Assembly (NCBI GenBank): GCA_050942875.1
Contig: JBMNOD010000005.1
Coordinates: 1-64,000 of the forward strand
Origin: JAAZAI01 sp050942875
GTDB lineage: Bacteria; Verrucomicrobiota; Kiritimatiellia; RFP12; UBA3636
DNA: 64,000 nucleotides
Direction: 5' to 3'
Within the stretch, counting starts at the first letter, position 1, and each line of letters begins with the position of its first letter. Shown in pieces: positions 54,055-63,495 of this stretch. The notes under the pieces were generated by a model. It was not told the origin of the DNA, did not search any database, and saw nothing but the letters and a program-made list of their open reading frames with translations. Both the position numbers and the translations under genes were made by a program.

Positions 54055-56859
54055 TTAGGCCTCCATCATTGATGCGATGGCGTCGGCGAGTTCCGCTTTT
54101 GTGAATGGCTTTTGGATGAAGTTCGCATTCAGCCCTTGGAGGTCGCCTTGGCGCAGGTGTTCGGCCGAGTGGCCCGACATGAAGATGCATTTCAGCGTCG
54201 GCTTGATTTCCCGCAGCTTTTGGAGCAGTTTGGGGCCGCTCATGTCCGGCATGGTGACGTCCGAGATGAGCAGATCGATTTCCGCATTGTGCTCCTCGAA
54301 CGCGCGAATGGCTTCGAGAGGCGAGTTAGCGGAAATGGCGGAGTGGCCAAGGTTGGTGATGAGCGTGTGTGTGGGTTTGAGGATGAGCGCTTCGTCGTCG
54401 ACCAGCAGGATGCGGGCGGATGGCGAAGGGACAATGGCTTGTGCCTCTGGGATTTCTGGAGCTGAAGCAACGGTCTTGTCGGTCTGTGGCAGATAGATGT
54501 TAAACTCGGTCCCCGTGCCGGGGGTGCTGTGAAGTCGAATCGTGCCGCCAGCCTGTGTGACGATCCCATAGACGACGGGCAGCCCCAGCCCGGTTGCCTG
54601 GCCGGCTGGCTTGGTTGAGAAGAACGGCTCGAAAATCCGGCTTTGACTTTCCTCTGGGATGCCGCAACCGGTGTCGGCGATCGACAGGCGTACATAGGCT
54701 CCGGGGTTGATGCCGTTGAATTGAGTGGTGTTGTTGTCGTCAATGACGATCCCCTCGGTGGCGATGCGGACTTCGCCAGCGCCTTCGATGGCGTCGCGAG
54801 CGTTGATGCAGACGTTGATGATGATTTGCTCGAACTGCCCCGGGTCGATTGTAATCATGCCGACATTTTCGGATGAAACGATTTTGAGGCGAATGGAGTC
54901 GCCCAGCAGGTGTTTCAGGATCCCGGTCATGTTTTCGACGTTGCGACCGGGGGCAATGGGCTGTGGCTCGACGGGTTGGCGGCGTGCGAACGTGAGAAGC
55001 TGGCGGGTCAGAAACGTGGGGCGCAGGGCGATCTTGCGAATTTCGGCGATGTCGTTTCGAAGGGCGGTTTCGTCCTCTTTTGTTGCGGCCAACGCCATTT
55101 CGGCATACCCGAGGATGGCCTGGAGCATGTTGTTGAAATCGTGGGCGACCCCACCGGCCAGCAAGCCGATGGATTCGAGGCGCTGGGCCTGGGCGAGCTG
55201 GTTTTGGAGTGCGCTCTTTTCCTTTTCTGCTTCGATCTCGCGAGTGATGTTGTGCGTGACGGCGATGTAGCCGATGAGGCTGCCGTTGGGGTCTCGAGCA
55301 GGGCCGATGGAGGTCATCCCGGTGTAGAATGTACCATCTTTGCGTTTTTCTTCCAACCGCCCCTCCCAGGCTTTGCCCCGAAGCAGCGTGTCCGCGATTT
55401 CCTTGTAGAAGGCAGGTTCATGGCGTTCGCTTTTCAGGAAGCGGGTTTTTTGGCCGACGACTTCATGGCCGGCGTAACCGTTGAGCTGTTCGAAGGCGGG
55501 GTTCACGTAGCGAATTGTCCCTTCCGCGTCCGTGATGAGGATGGCGTCGGTTGTCTGTTCAAGGGTCAAGAGCAACCGTTCGCGTTCGACTTCGGCGCGT
55601 TTGCGCTTGGTGATGTTGGTGCTGGTCCCCCAGGCGCCGCGAGGCGCGCCGTTTGGATGGTGGAGCGGAATGGAGAAGCTTTGGAACCAAAGCGTGTCGC
55701 CGTTGGCGGCGATCATGGGGTGGATGACATCGCGCAAGCCGACCTCGTCCTCCATGCTGCGCAGGAGCTTCTTCTTGAACGATGATCGCCCTGCATCCGG
55801 GTGGTGGTCATAAAAATGGTTTTTTCCGACAAGATCTTCGGGGGGGTAGCCCACCGTGCTCGTCACCAAGGGGCTGATGTAGGTATAGAGGCCGTTGCAA
55901 TCGACCTCCCAGCTTATGATCTCGTTCTGCTGGGCGAGGGCGTTGTAGCGGGCGATCACCTCCGTCAGTTTCGCTGTTCTCGCCTTGACAAGTTGGCCGA
56001 GGAAGGCGTTGCCGGCCATGAGGAGCAGGACGCCGATCGCGAAGGCGATCAGGGGGCATCTCCATTTGTAAAAGAACGGCGCGAGGGTGAAGGGCGCGCC
56101 CAGCCATTTCCGGTCGATCTTGTCGTATTCTCGCGGCGTGATGCGTTCAAAGCCTCGTTTGACGATCTGCATCGTTTTCGTGTCGCCCTTGGCGACGGCC
56201 CGGTGGAAATTGCCGGTGTAGAGCACGAACATCTTGTTGTAGTCTCGTTCAATGCCATGCCGGGTCATGAAGTAGAATGCCGGCGGGGCGTCGACGGAGA
56301 ACACCTTGATGTCCCCGCGTTTGGCGGCGAGGATGAGCGATTCGTAGCCGTCGTATTTGAGGAGCTGGCTGATTCCTTTCGCCGTCAAATGCTCGATCAC
56401 GGCATCGCCGGCCTTGACGCCGACTTTGAAGCCTTCCAATGATTCCGCATTGATGATTCCGCTCAGATCCTTGTGCGCGAAGACAGGCACGTCGAGTGCG
56501 GCGTAGGGCGGGCTGAAGTCATAGAGCCTCATGCGGTTCTGCGTTTTGAAAATCGTGTCGATCACATCGGCTTCGCCTGCTTTCATGATCGCCTGGGCGG
56601 CAGCCCAGTTGGTCGCGACGAGTTCGACGGACATCCCTGTCTTCATCTCCCAGAGCCGCCATTGATCAGGCACAATGCCCTTCAGATTCCCCTCGGCATC
56701 GCGGAATGCATAGGGTGGATAGGTGTCGTCCATGACCACCACGAGCGGCCGGTCGGCTGCCTGTTCGGCAGGTGTCTGCGCGAAGCAGTTTGACGCGGCG
56801 ACCAAGGCCGCGGAAGCGATCAGCATTTGTGAAAAAGCGATGACGCAGGCCGATTTCAT
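54055..56859 (-). CDS. Hybrid sensor histidine kinase with a periplasmic solute-binding sensor
   Basis: 934 residues. Signal segment 1-27; SBP_bac_3-type sensor (about 38-265: PLVVVMDDTYPPYAFRDAEG, GEADVIDTIFKTQNRMRLYD); membrane helix near 272-292 (LIAFAIGVLLLMAGNAFLG); two PAS domains (about 305-425 and 432-560); HisKA with GVAHDFNNMLQAILGYAEM (phospho-His); HATPase_c with NVCINARDAIEGAG, DTGCGIPEE and GLGLPVVYGI; C-terminal receiver (about 815-930) with LLVDDE, the phospho-Asp in LISDVTMPD and the Lys in IQKPFTK. It should sense a periplasmic amino acid or similar ligand and relay phosphate through its own receiver; no output regulator is adjacent. Confidence 0.9.
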   Translation of the reverse strand: MKSACVIAFSQMLIASAALVAASNCFAQTPAEQAADRPLVVVMDDTYPPYAFRDAEGNLKGIVPDQWRLWEMKTGMSVELVATNWAAAQAIMKAGEADVIDTIFKTQNRMRLYDFSPPYAALDVPVFAHKDLSGIINAESLEGFKVGVKAGDAVIEHLTAKGISQLLKYDGYESLILAAKRGDIKVFSVDAPPAFYFMTRHGIERDYNKMFVLYTGNFHRAVAKGDTKTMQIVKRGFERITPREYDKIDRKWLGAPFTLAPFFYKWRCPLIAFAIGVLLLMAGNAFLGQLVKARTAKLTEVIARYNALAQQNEIISWEVDCNGLYTYISPLVTSTVGYPPEDLVGKNHFYDHHPDAGRSSFKKKLLRSMEDEVGLRDVIHPMIAANGDTLWFQSFSIPLHHPNGAPRGAWGTSTNITKRKRAEVERERLLLTLEQTTDAILITDAEGTIRYVNPAFEQLNGYAGHEVVGQKTRFLKSERHEPAFYKEIADTLLRGKAWEGRLEEKRKDGTFYTGMTSIGPARDPNGSLIGYIAVTHNITREIEAEKEKSALQNQLAQAQRLESIGLLAGGVAHDFNNMLQAILGYAEMALAATKEDETALRNDIAEIRKIALRPTFLTRQLLTFARRQPVEPQPIAPGRNVENMTGILKHLLGDSIRLKIVSSENVGMITIDPGQFEQIIINVCINARDAIEGAGEVRIATEGIVIDDNNTTQFNGINPGAYVRLSIADTGCGIPEESQSRIFEPFFSTKPAGQATGLGLPVVYGIVTQAGGTIRLHSTPGTGTEFNIYLPQTDKTVASAPEIPEAQAIVPSPSARILLVDDEALILKPTHTLITNLGHSAISANSPLEAIRAFEEHNAEIDLLISDVTMPDMSGPKLLQKLREIKPTLKCIFMSGHSAEHLRQGDLQGLNANFIQKPFTKAELADAIASMMEA

Positions 56860-56882
56860 GCCCGAATCCTGTCTCCTGGTCC

Positions 56883-57686
56883 CTAGGTGGTCGGCAGCGA
56901 TGTTGACACGCGTCCGAATGCGGTGCGCAACACGTCGAGGATTTTGCGCAACGCGGGCTCCGACTTGTCGGCAAAGCCGCCTTCAACGGCCATGTCTCCG
57001 CGATAGCCGGCCTTGGCCAGTGCGTTGGCGAAGGGCGAAAAGTCGCAGGGCTCTTCGCCTGGCGCCCGCCGGTTCGTCGTCGTGGCGATGTGGGTGTGGA
57101 AGATGAGGTGGCCGTTTTGGATGATCTGCTCGGCGGCGTCTTCGTTGCAAGCCCAGTGGTAGCCATCAACCAAGATGCCGACACCGGGGTCGTTGACGTC
57201 GTCGATCACGGCGCGGATGTCCTTGAGCATGTTCAGCGTGTTCGTCTCGGCGAAGCGGAGGTTTTCGATCACCAGCTTGACCCCGGCCGCCCGTGCGACG
57301 GGCGCGAGCGCGCGAACGAAGTCGGCGATCTGCGCGAAGGCCTTGTCCATGGGCCAGCCTTCGGGGCAGGCGCGTGCCCGTCCGGAGCCGAAGCAAACGG
57401 TTTTGATTCCGAGGCGTCCGGCGCGGCTCAGTCCCGTGGCACAGTAGGCGACGGCCTTGGGCAGGTCGGCTTCGGGGCCGACGATGATGCAGCCTCCGGG
57501 AAGAAGGCAGTTTGTGTTGCGAATCGGCAATGCGCAGTCGGCATGGCGTTCGGCGTAGGCGTCCTCGAATTCGGCCTGGGAAGCGGCGGGTTTGACGAGG
57601 TCGCCAAAGTTTGCGTCGATGAAGGCAAATCCGGCGTCGCGCGCCACATCTGCCATTTCAGGGCCAGTGCAAATTCCAAATTCCAT
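56883..57686 (-). CDS. Xylose-isomerase-like TIM-barrel protein
   Basis: 267 residues. AP_endonuc_2/xylose-isomerase-like fold: MEFGICTGPEMADVARDAGF at the start, KLVIENLRFAETNT with metal-ligand Glu, VDGYHWACNEDAAEQI, HTHIATTTNRRAPGEEP and MAVEGGFADKSEP with the late Glu. Such enzymes isomerise or epimerise sugars. GGAG 8-9 nt before the ATG sets the start; the longer frame to 58424 is repeat DNA. It precedes the sensor kinase by 23 bp on the same strand, so both may be co-transcribed. Confidence 0.8.
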   Translation of the reverse strand: MEFGICTGPEMADVARDAGFAFIDANFGDLVKPAASQAEFEDAYAERHADCALPIRNTNCLLPGGCIIVGPEADLPKAVAYCATGLSRAGRLGIKTVCFGSGRARACPEGWPMDKAFAQIADFVRALAPVARAAGVKLVIENLRFAETNTLNMLKDIRAVIDDVNDPGVGILVDGYHWACNEDAAEQIIQNGHLIFHTHIATTTNRRAPGEEPCDFSPFANALAKAGYRGDMAVEGGFADKSEPALRKILDVLRTAFGRVSTSLPTT

Positions 57687-58976
57687 GAGAAGATCTCCAG
57701 TTAACCAGGGAAAGGGGGAAAGGGGGAAGGGATTGCCGACCATCATACCAGATTGAATCACGAAATTGAATTGCAATGTTGCGTTGTTGGTGAAAAAAAG
57801 GCGGGAAAGAAGTGGTGGGCAGGGACGGGCGTCTGCTCGTCCGTGCGTGCGGGCAAGTGACTTGCCCGAGCTTGGCCGGACTTTCGCTGTTTGCGGTCGG
57901 CAAAAACTTTTTTTTGCCGACTTGACGGTCGATTCGCCCTCGTTGCCTTGCTCTGGTAGATCTCGTAGTATCGTTTTTTGGGGTCTGTCTAAATCCACGT
58001 CAGCGTACACGGGAGACGGAGAACGACGGGGGCGTGAACGGGTACGAGTACGGGAACGTGAACGAAGGGGGCAAAACACTTGCTCTCGCCCTTGCCGCAG
58101 GGGAAATGTCGAGCGATGAGCGACGGCCGCAGGCCGGCGACATTCCCCACTGCTTCGCGGAGGCTGCCCTTCCTGCCCTTCTTGTCCTTCTGGTGAAAAG
58201 AAACGCCACTCGCGCACTTGCACCTTTCGACCGACCTCACGCACTTCCGGACTTCGGACTTGGAGTTGGGAGTCCAAGGTCCAAAGTCGGCCGGAGGGCG
58301 GCTTTGTGGCTGCGGCTCGTGTCGGCGGGTTGCTTTTCATGTCCCTGTCGATGCCTGTCGAGAGGTCGTTCCTGTCGCTTTCGACGGGTTGCGACAGATT
58401 CCGACAGGGCGACAAGGGGCGCAAGAAGAAGTCGGAGGGCAGCTTTGTCGACTTGCGGAAGCGCGGCTACGCCGAGCGGTTTTTCACCAGAAGGGCGAGA
58501 AGGGCGGGAAGATCTGTGGCGGTTTCGCCGAGTGGGGGTTTGGACCACTGAATACACAGAACACACAGAAAGGCAGGTAAAAAACCGGGGACTGGGGCGG
58601 GCCCCAGCCTGAACTACGCTCTTCTCACTTCTCACTCCTCACTAAACAGAGGCGGCTACGCCGAGCGGTTTTTCACCAGAAGGGCGAGAAGGGCGGGAAG
58701 AGCCGTGGGTGGCGTTTTGTTCTCACACAGAGGCACAGAGAACACAGAGGGTGATTTGTGTTTTTTTTGGGGGGCGACGGGCTGCATGATCGGCATCGAA
58801 AACCAGCGGATCCCCGGCAACAGGCTCGCCGCCCCCGCCAAGTTTCAAGTTTCTTTGCTCCTGGATTCTGAAAACGGTTGCGCCGTAGAGGCTGTCCTTC
58901 CCGCCCATCTTGTTCTTCTGGTGAAAAGAAACCATCGCCTACATCGCACTCGCAACCTGCGCCTTTTTTCTTCGGA
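57687..58976. repeat. 1.3-kb gene-free cluster of mixed short repeats
   Basis: Contains the palindrome cgggcaagt-g-acttgcccg (57850-57868), a partial ggggtctgtc (57979), six-base runs like gtgaacgggtacgagtacgg (58033 on), agtccaa-type heptamers (58246-58290), nine-base purine units tttcaccagaagggcgagaa at 58485 and 58669 with inverted copies ending ctggtgaaaagaaac at 58189 and 58918, and acacagag words at 58551-58570 and 58724-58750. No frame with a credible domain or ribosome site. Confidence 0.75.
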
Positions 58977-59006
58977 TTGGACTTTGAGGCGTGAAACGGG
59001 TACAAT
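58977..59006 (+). promoter_or_regulatory. Candidate promoter of the polysaccharide-export genes
   Basis: TTGGAC (58977-58982), 18-bp spacer, TACAAT (59001-59006); predicted start near 59013, 15 nt before the ATG, with AAAGG at 59017-59022 as ribosome site. Confidence 0.5.
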
Positions 59007-59027
59007 ACGCCGAAAAGCAAAGGCCGT

Positions 59028-59861
59028 ATGGAAACCATCATCGAACCCACTCAATCGCTGTTCCGGATCAATTGGCGTGAAATTCGAGAGTACCGTGACT
59101 TGCTGGTGCTTCTCGCCAGGCGCGATATCACTGTCGTTTACAAGCAGACCATTCTCGGGCCTGTCTGGTTTTTCATCCAACCCATTATCACGGCTCTTGT
59201 TTTCACCGTGATTTTTGGCAAGGTGGCCAAGATTTCGACGGGGGGGATTCCGCATTTCGTCTTCTACATGAGCGGGACGGTGATGTGGAACTACTTCAGT
59301 TCGGTGCTCAATGGCAGCGCCTCTTCGCTTGTGGGGAATGCGGGCCTGTTTTCGAAGGTCTACTTTCCTCGCTTGATCGTGCCTTTTTCGTCTGTCCTGT
59401 CGAATTTTGCGCACTTCCTCCTCAACATGGCGATCTTCGTGGCCTTCTACCTGTACTTTTATTTCACGGGGGCGCCGTTGCAACCAACGTGGTGGATCCT
59501 GATGCTCCCGCTGCTGATTCTCTACACGGCCTTGACGGGGCTGGGATTCGGGCTTTGGGTCGCGGCGCTCACCACGAAATACCGCGACATGCGCTTTGCC
59601 TTGCCGTTCATCTTGCAGATGTGGATGTATGCGACGCCCATCGTCTACCCGGCATCGGGCGTGGTGGAGCCGGTTTACCGATGGATTCTTTGGGCGAATC
59701 CGATGTCTGCAGCCGTGGAATTGAACCGCTTCTTCTTCACGGGCGTCAGCAGCATCTCCCTCATGCCGGTTCTTGTGGGGGTGGCCGTGATGGCGTTTGT
59801 CCTGGTCAGCGGCGTCGTTGTTTTCAATTGGGTCCAGCGGAACTTTGTGGATACGATATAG
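59028..59861 (+). CDS. ABC-2 type polysaccharide export permease (Wzm/TagG/KpsM-like)
   Basis: 277 residues with six predicted membrane helices. Family marks: LLVLLARRDITVVYKQTILG before helix 1 (amphipathic segment), GPVWFFIQPIITALVFTVIF, and LTTKYRDMRFALPFILQMWM before the WANPMSAAVELNRFF region. It pairs with the ATPase at 60638 to export lipid-linked O-antigen, capsule or teichoic-type polymer across the inner membrane. Usually wzm and wzt are adjacent; here a repeat array and a four-helix-bundle gene lie between them. Confidence 0.88.
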   Translation: METIIEPTQSLFRINWREIREYRDLLVLLARRDITVVYKQTILGPVWFFIQPIITALVFTVIFGKVAKISTGGIPHFVFYMSGTVMWNYFSSVLNGSASSLVGNAGLFSKVYFPRLIVPFSSVLSNFAHFLLNMAIFVAFYLYFYFTGAPLQPTWWILMLPLLILYTALTGLGFGLWVAALTTKYRDMRFALPFILQMWMYATPIVYPASGVVEPVYRWILWANPMSAAVELNRFFFTGVSSISLMPVLVGVAVMAFVLVSGVVVFNWVQRNFVDTI

Positions 59862-60163
59862 AGTTTGGAGTTTGGAGTGCGTGAGTGCATGAGTGCGTGA
59901 GTTGCCGCAGGGCGGAGAGTTTGGAGTTTAGAGTTTGGAGTGCGTGAGTGCGTGAGTGCGTGAGTTGCCGCAGGGCGGAGAGTTTGGAGTTTGGAGTGCG
60001 TGAGTGCGTGAGTGCGTGAGTTGCCGCAGGGCGGAGAGTTTGGAGTTTAGAGTTTGGAGTTTGGAGTGCGTGAGTTGCCGCAGGGCAAAGACTCCGACCG
60101 TGCGCACTCCGCTCTCCGGACTGGAGTTTGGCGTGCGTGAGTTGCGTGGGTGCGTGAGTTGCC
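59862..60163 (+). repeat. Composite tandem repeat array of gagtttg heptamers and gtgcgtga units
   Basis: About four cycles of (gagtttg)n, (gtgcgtga/gtgagtgc)n, then ttgccgcagggcgga, starting immediately after the permease stop and ending at the start of the next gene. The linker ttgccgcagggcgg also follows heptamers at 22577. Confidence 0.85.
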
Positions 60164-60595
60164 ATGAGTGTAAGAATGACGAACACAGAATTTAAGGTCT
60201 GGTTGAAGGCGAGAACCCGGAAGTTTGCCGTCGATGTCTTCCATTTGGTTGATGCCTTGCCGACAAGTCCTTCCATGCGGGTCGTCTCCTTTCAGCTTGG
60301 CAAAGCGGCTTCGTCGATCGGTGCGAATTACAGAGAGGCCACGCGTGCATCATCCAACGCCGATTTTAACTTCAAGGTAGGTTTGTGTGAAAAAGAGGCG
60401 GACGAATCGCTTTTCTGGCTTGAAATCTTGAAGGACATGCATTCCCAGCCCAATGATCTAGCAAATCAAGTTGAAGTGCTGTATACTGAAGCCCAAGAAT
60501 TGCTACGCCTTTTTGTTTCCATCAGTAGAACCTGTCGTGAGAACAAGCGAACACCAGTCGCAACCCCGCCCTCGCACCTGCCCACCTCGCACTAA
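60164..60595 (+). CDS. Four-helix-bundle protein (TIGR02436/S23-like)
   Basis: 143 residues (139 from the ATG at 60176). Pattern FAVDVFHLVDALPTSPSMRV, then QLGKAASSIGANYREATRAS and KVGLCEKEADESLFWLEIL matches the four-helix-bundle family originally found in 23S rRNA intervening sequences and often embedded in glycan loci. Function is unproven; oligomeric structural or regulatory roles are suggested. The last about 20 residues (RTPVATPPSHLPTSH) are low complexity. It sits between the two ABC exporter genes. Codon use is less GC-rich than the neighbours, suggesting insertion. Confidence 0.82.
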   Translation: MSVRMTNTEFKVWLKARTRKFAVDVFHLVDALPTSPSMRVVSFQLGKAASSIGANYREATRASSNADFNFKVGLCEKEADESLFWLEILKDMHSQPNDLANQVEVLYTEAQELLRLFVSISRTCRENKRTPVATPPSHLPTSH

Positions 60596-60637
60596 CTCCC
60601 GCCCTCCCGCAATCCCGCACTCCTACCTTTTTCCCCA

Positions 60638-61957
60638 ATGTCCTCGCCAATTATTGAAGTCTCAAACATCTCTAAGCGCTACAGGCTGGGGGTGATCAAT
60701 CGCGGCACGTTCCGCGACGAGGCGCTCTACCGTTGGCATCGGCTGCGGGGGCGCGATCCGGCCGAGTTCCTGGGCAAGGTGAACCGTCCCAACCAGCCCG
60801 GTGGCGATGAGTTCTGGGCGCTCAGGGACGTCTCTTTTTCCGTTGAGCAGGGCGAGGTTGTCGGTTTGGTCGGCGGCAATGGAGCGGGCAAGTCCACGAT
60901 GCTGAAGGTTCTCACGCGGATCACGGCGCCGACGAGCGGTCGCGCGGTGGTCCGAGGCCGCGTGGGGTCGCTGCTGGAGGTGGGCACGGGCTTCCATCCG
61001 GAGCTGACGGGCCGCGAGAACATCTACATGAACGGGACGATCCTCGGCATGAAACGCCGCGAGATCGACGCCAAATTTGACGAGATCGTGGATTTCTCCG
61101 GCGTGGGGAAGTTCCTCGACACGCCTGTGAAGCGCTATTCCTCTGGGATGTACGTGCGGCTCGCCTTTTCTGTCGCCGCGCATCTGGAGCCTGAAATCCT
61201 GCTGGTGGACGAGGTGCTGGCCGTCGGCGACGCCGCCTTCCAAAACAAATGCCTCGGCAAGATGGGCGAGATTGCCCGCGGCGGCAGGACGGTTTTGTTC
61301 GTGAGCCACAATATGGCGGCAGTCAAAAACCTGTGTGCAAAATGTGTCTGGCTTCAAAACGGAAGGTTGAAAAAGCACGGGGAGACCGACCTCATCGTCG
61401 ACGAGTATCAACAGGAGTCGTTGAAGCAGTTGGGTGGAGAGGAGGACTTGATGTTGCGAAGGGGGCGGTCGGGTTCCGGCGCTGTCGTCCTCAAGGGTTT
61501 CCACATGGAAACGGCCGGACGCGAGCGCGTGTCGGCCTTTCAAAGCGGCGTTGATGCCACCTTCGCTTTCCATGTTGTCAATCAAACGGGAGAACCTGTC
61601 AAGGGGCTGGATTTGGGGTTGACCATCTACGCGGCAAAGACGAACCAGACGTTGACCATTCTCTATAGCTCATACCAGAACAGTGAATTCGAGCTGGCCG
61701 CGTCGGAGGGGTGCATTCGCTGTTGCATCCCTCGACTGCCTTTGGCCGCGGGGCGGTATCGGATTGGCGCCCGGATGACGGTTTTTGGGGTGGAGGCCGA
61801 TTGGTTGCGGGATGGCGTCGGCTGGATCGACGTCGTTGAAGGGGATTATTATGGAACTGGGCGAAAAGGCTTTGGCAGCGATGCTCCGGTTTTGATGAAG
61901 GGAACCTGGAGCATCTCGACAAAGGCGGATGTGCCAGATGAGCAGGTGAACCCATGA
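60638..61957 (+). CDS. ABC transporter ATPase for polysaccharide export with a Wzt-type C-terminal domain
   Basis: 439 residues. Nucleotide-binding domain: Walker A GLVGGNGAGKST (about 80-91), signature KRYSSGMYVRLAFS, Walker B EILLVDEVLAVGDAAF, H-loop VSHNM. The extended N-terminus (FRDEALYRWHRLRGRDPAEF) and the about 160-residue C-terminal beta domain (FHMETAGRERVSAF to GVGWIDVVEGDYYG) are typical of Wzt proteins that recognise the modified polymer end. It works with the permease at 59028 and overlaps the next gene by 4 bases (ATGA). Confidence 0.92.
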   Translation: MSSPIIEVSNISKRYRLGVINRGTFRDEALYRWHRLRGRDPAEFLGKVNRPNQPGGDEFWALRDVSFSVEQGEVVGLVGGNGAGKSTMLKVLTRITAPTSGRAVVRGRVGSLLEVGTGFHPELTGRENIYMNGTILGMKRREIDAKFDEIVDFSGVGKFLDTPVKRYSSGMYVRLAFSVAAHLEPEILLVDEVLAVGDAAFQNKCLGKMGEIARGGRTVLFVSHNMAAVKNLCAKCVWLQNGRLKKHGETDLIVDEYQQESLKQLGGEEDLMLRRGRSGSGAVVLKGFHMETAGRERVSAFQSGVDATFAFHVVNQTGEPVKGLDLGLTIYAAKTNQTLTILYSSYQNSEFELAASEGCIRCCIPRLPLAAGRYRIGARMTVFGVEADWLRDGVGWIDVVEGDYYGTGRKGFGSDAPVLMKGTWSISTKADVPDEQVNP

Positions 61958-63495
61958 GCGACATTTTGGCCCCCCCCGTCCTTTTTCTGGTTTTCAACCG
62001 GCCCAGGCTGACGAACTGGGTGTTCCAGTCCATTCGCGCGGCGAAGCCCCGGAAACTGTACATCGCCGCGGATGGCCCGCGCAAGACGCATCCGGATGAT
62101 GCCGCCCGCTGCAAGCTGGTGCGCGAGATCGTCGCCCAAGTCGATTGGCCCTGCGAGACGCACCGTCTGTTTCGTGACGACAACTTCGGTTGCAAGAAGG
62201 CCGTCAGCGGCGCGATTGATTGGTTTTTTGCCCATGAGGAAGAGGGCATCGTCCTGGAGGACGACATTTTGCCCGACCCAAGTTTTTTCCATTTCTGTTC
62301 AAAATTGCTGGCGATCCACCGGAACGACGACCGCGTGATGCACATTGCCGGCTTCAATGTCGCCCCGGACGCCGCCCTGCCAGGCCAGGATTATTTCTTT
62401 TCCCGTTTCGGCATGATTTGGGGCTGGGCCACGTGGCGGCGGGCCTGGCAACACTACCAGGTGGACATGGCCGGGTGGCGCGATTACAAGAAGCAGGTTC
62501 TCCGGCACTTTCCCAAGCACGCATGGAGGGCGCGTTCCCGGTTGTACGATCGGCTGGCCAACAATGAGATTGACACGTGGGATTATCAATGGGCCTTTTG
62601 GCGGCTTGCCCGGGACGGCCTGTCCATCATTCCCGCAAAGAACCTCGTGCGCAACATCGGTTTTGGCGCCGAGGCCACCCACACGGCCCAAAAGCCCGCG
62701 TGGGCGGATGCGGCGGCAAGCCCAATCAAGGTGGAAGCCCTGCGCTTGAATCGGGACTTCAGCGTAAACGAGGCGTATGACCGCCGGCATTTGGCCATTG
62801 CGCATGAAAAAAAGCCCTGGCTCCGAACGCTGGCCGACCGGCTCCGAACGCTGGCCTCCCCAGTGCTGAAACGCCTGCGCCCCCCGTTGGCGTCCCCGTC
62901 GCTGTCCGTGTCGCCCGCCCGCGACTGGACGGAAAAGCCGACCTCCCGCATCCAGCATATTGGCGGGATGCCTCCCATCCTGTCCATTGGACGCGGCACC
63001 TATTTCAACGGCATGAAGCTCTATTGCTGGGATCCAACCATGCGGGTTTCCTTTGGCAAGTATTGTGCGGTTGCCGACGGGGTCAAGCTGATTGCCGGTG
63101 GCGAGCACCACAAGGACTGGGTGGCATCCTACCAGTTCATGGACATTTGGAATGCCTGGGAGAATTGCCTTCATTTGAGGCAGAAGAGCAAAGGGGACAT
63201 CCAGATTGGCCATGATGTCTGGATTGGCGCTGAAGCGCTCATTTTGTCTGGCGTGACAATCGGAAACGGCGCGGTGGTCGGCGCGGGCAGCGTGGTGGTC
63301 AAGGATGTGCCCCCCTACGCCATTGTGGGCGGGAATCCGGCCAAGGTGATCCGCTACCGTTTTTCGGAAATGCAAATCCATGCGTTGCAGGAAATCCAGT
63401 GGTGGGACTGGCCGGAAGAGAAAATCCGCGACAACTTGAACCTGATGCATGACGTAGATCTTTTCATTCGTACATTTCAGAAGGAAAGGCCATGA
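61954..63495 (+). CDS. Glycosyltransferase - hexapeptide acetyltransferase fusion
   Basis: 513 residues. N-terminal half (1-290) resembles HlpA-like/GNT-I-type nucleotide-sugar transferases: PPVLFLVFNRPRLTNWVFQS, LYIAADGPRK, and EEEGIVLEDDILPDPSFFHF with a DxD-like metal site. C-terminal half (about 335-510) is a left-handed beta-helix acetyltransferase of the Vat/CatB type: VSFGKYCAVADGVKLIAGGE, GDIQIGHDVWIGAEALILSG, TIGNGAVVGAGSVVVKDVPP and AIVGGNPAKVI. A basic, Pro-rich linker joins them. It could add and acetylate a sugar of the exported glycan. Coupled by ATGA overlaps to genes on both sides. Confidence 0.82.
   Translation: MSDILAPPVLFLVFNRPRLTNWVFQSIRAAKPRKLYIAADGPRKTHPDDAARCKLVREIVAQVDWPCETHRLFRDDNFGCKKAVSGAIDWFFAHEEEGIVLEDDILPDPSFFHFCSKLLAIHRNDDRVMHIAGFNVAPDAALPGQDYFFSRFGMIWGWATWRRAWQHYQVDMAGWRDYKKQVLRHFPKHAWRARSRLYDRLANNEIDTWDYQWAFWRLARDGLSIIPAKNLVRNIGFGAEATHTAQKPAWADAAASPIKVEALRLNRDFSVNEAYDRRHLAIAHEKKPWLRTLADRLRTLASPVLKRLRPPLASPSLSVSPARDWTEKPTSRIQHIGGMPPILSIGRGTYFNGMKLYCWDPTMRVSFGKYCAVADGVKLIAGGEHHKDWVASYQFMDIWNAWENCLHLRQKSKGDIQIGHDVWIGAEALILSGVTIGNGAVVGAGSVVVKDVPPYAIVGGNPAKVIRYRFSEMQIHALQEIQWWDWPEEKIRDNLNLMHDVDLFIRTFQKERP

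Noticed and set aside
57687..58424. N-terminal extension of the TIM-barrel protein
   Set aside because: Repeat DNA without domain signal; a ribosome site directly precedes 57686.
59862..60163. CRISPR array
   Set aside because: The units are contiguous 7-8-mers and a 15-bp linker, without uniform repeats and unique spacers, and no cas genes are present.
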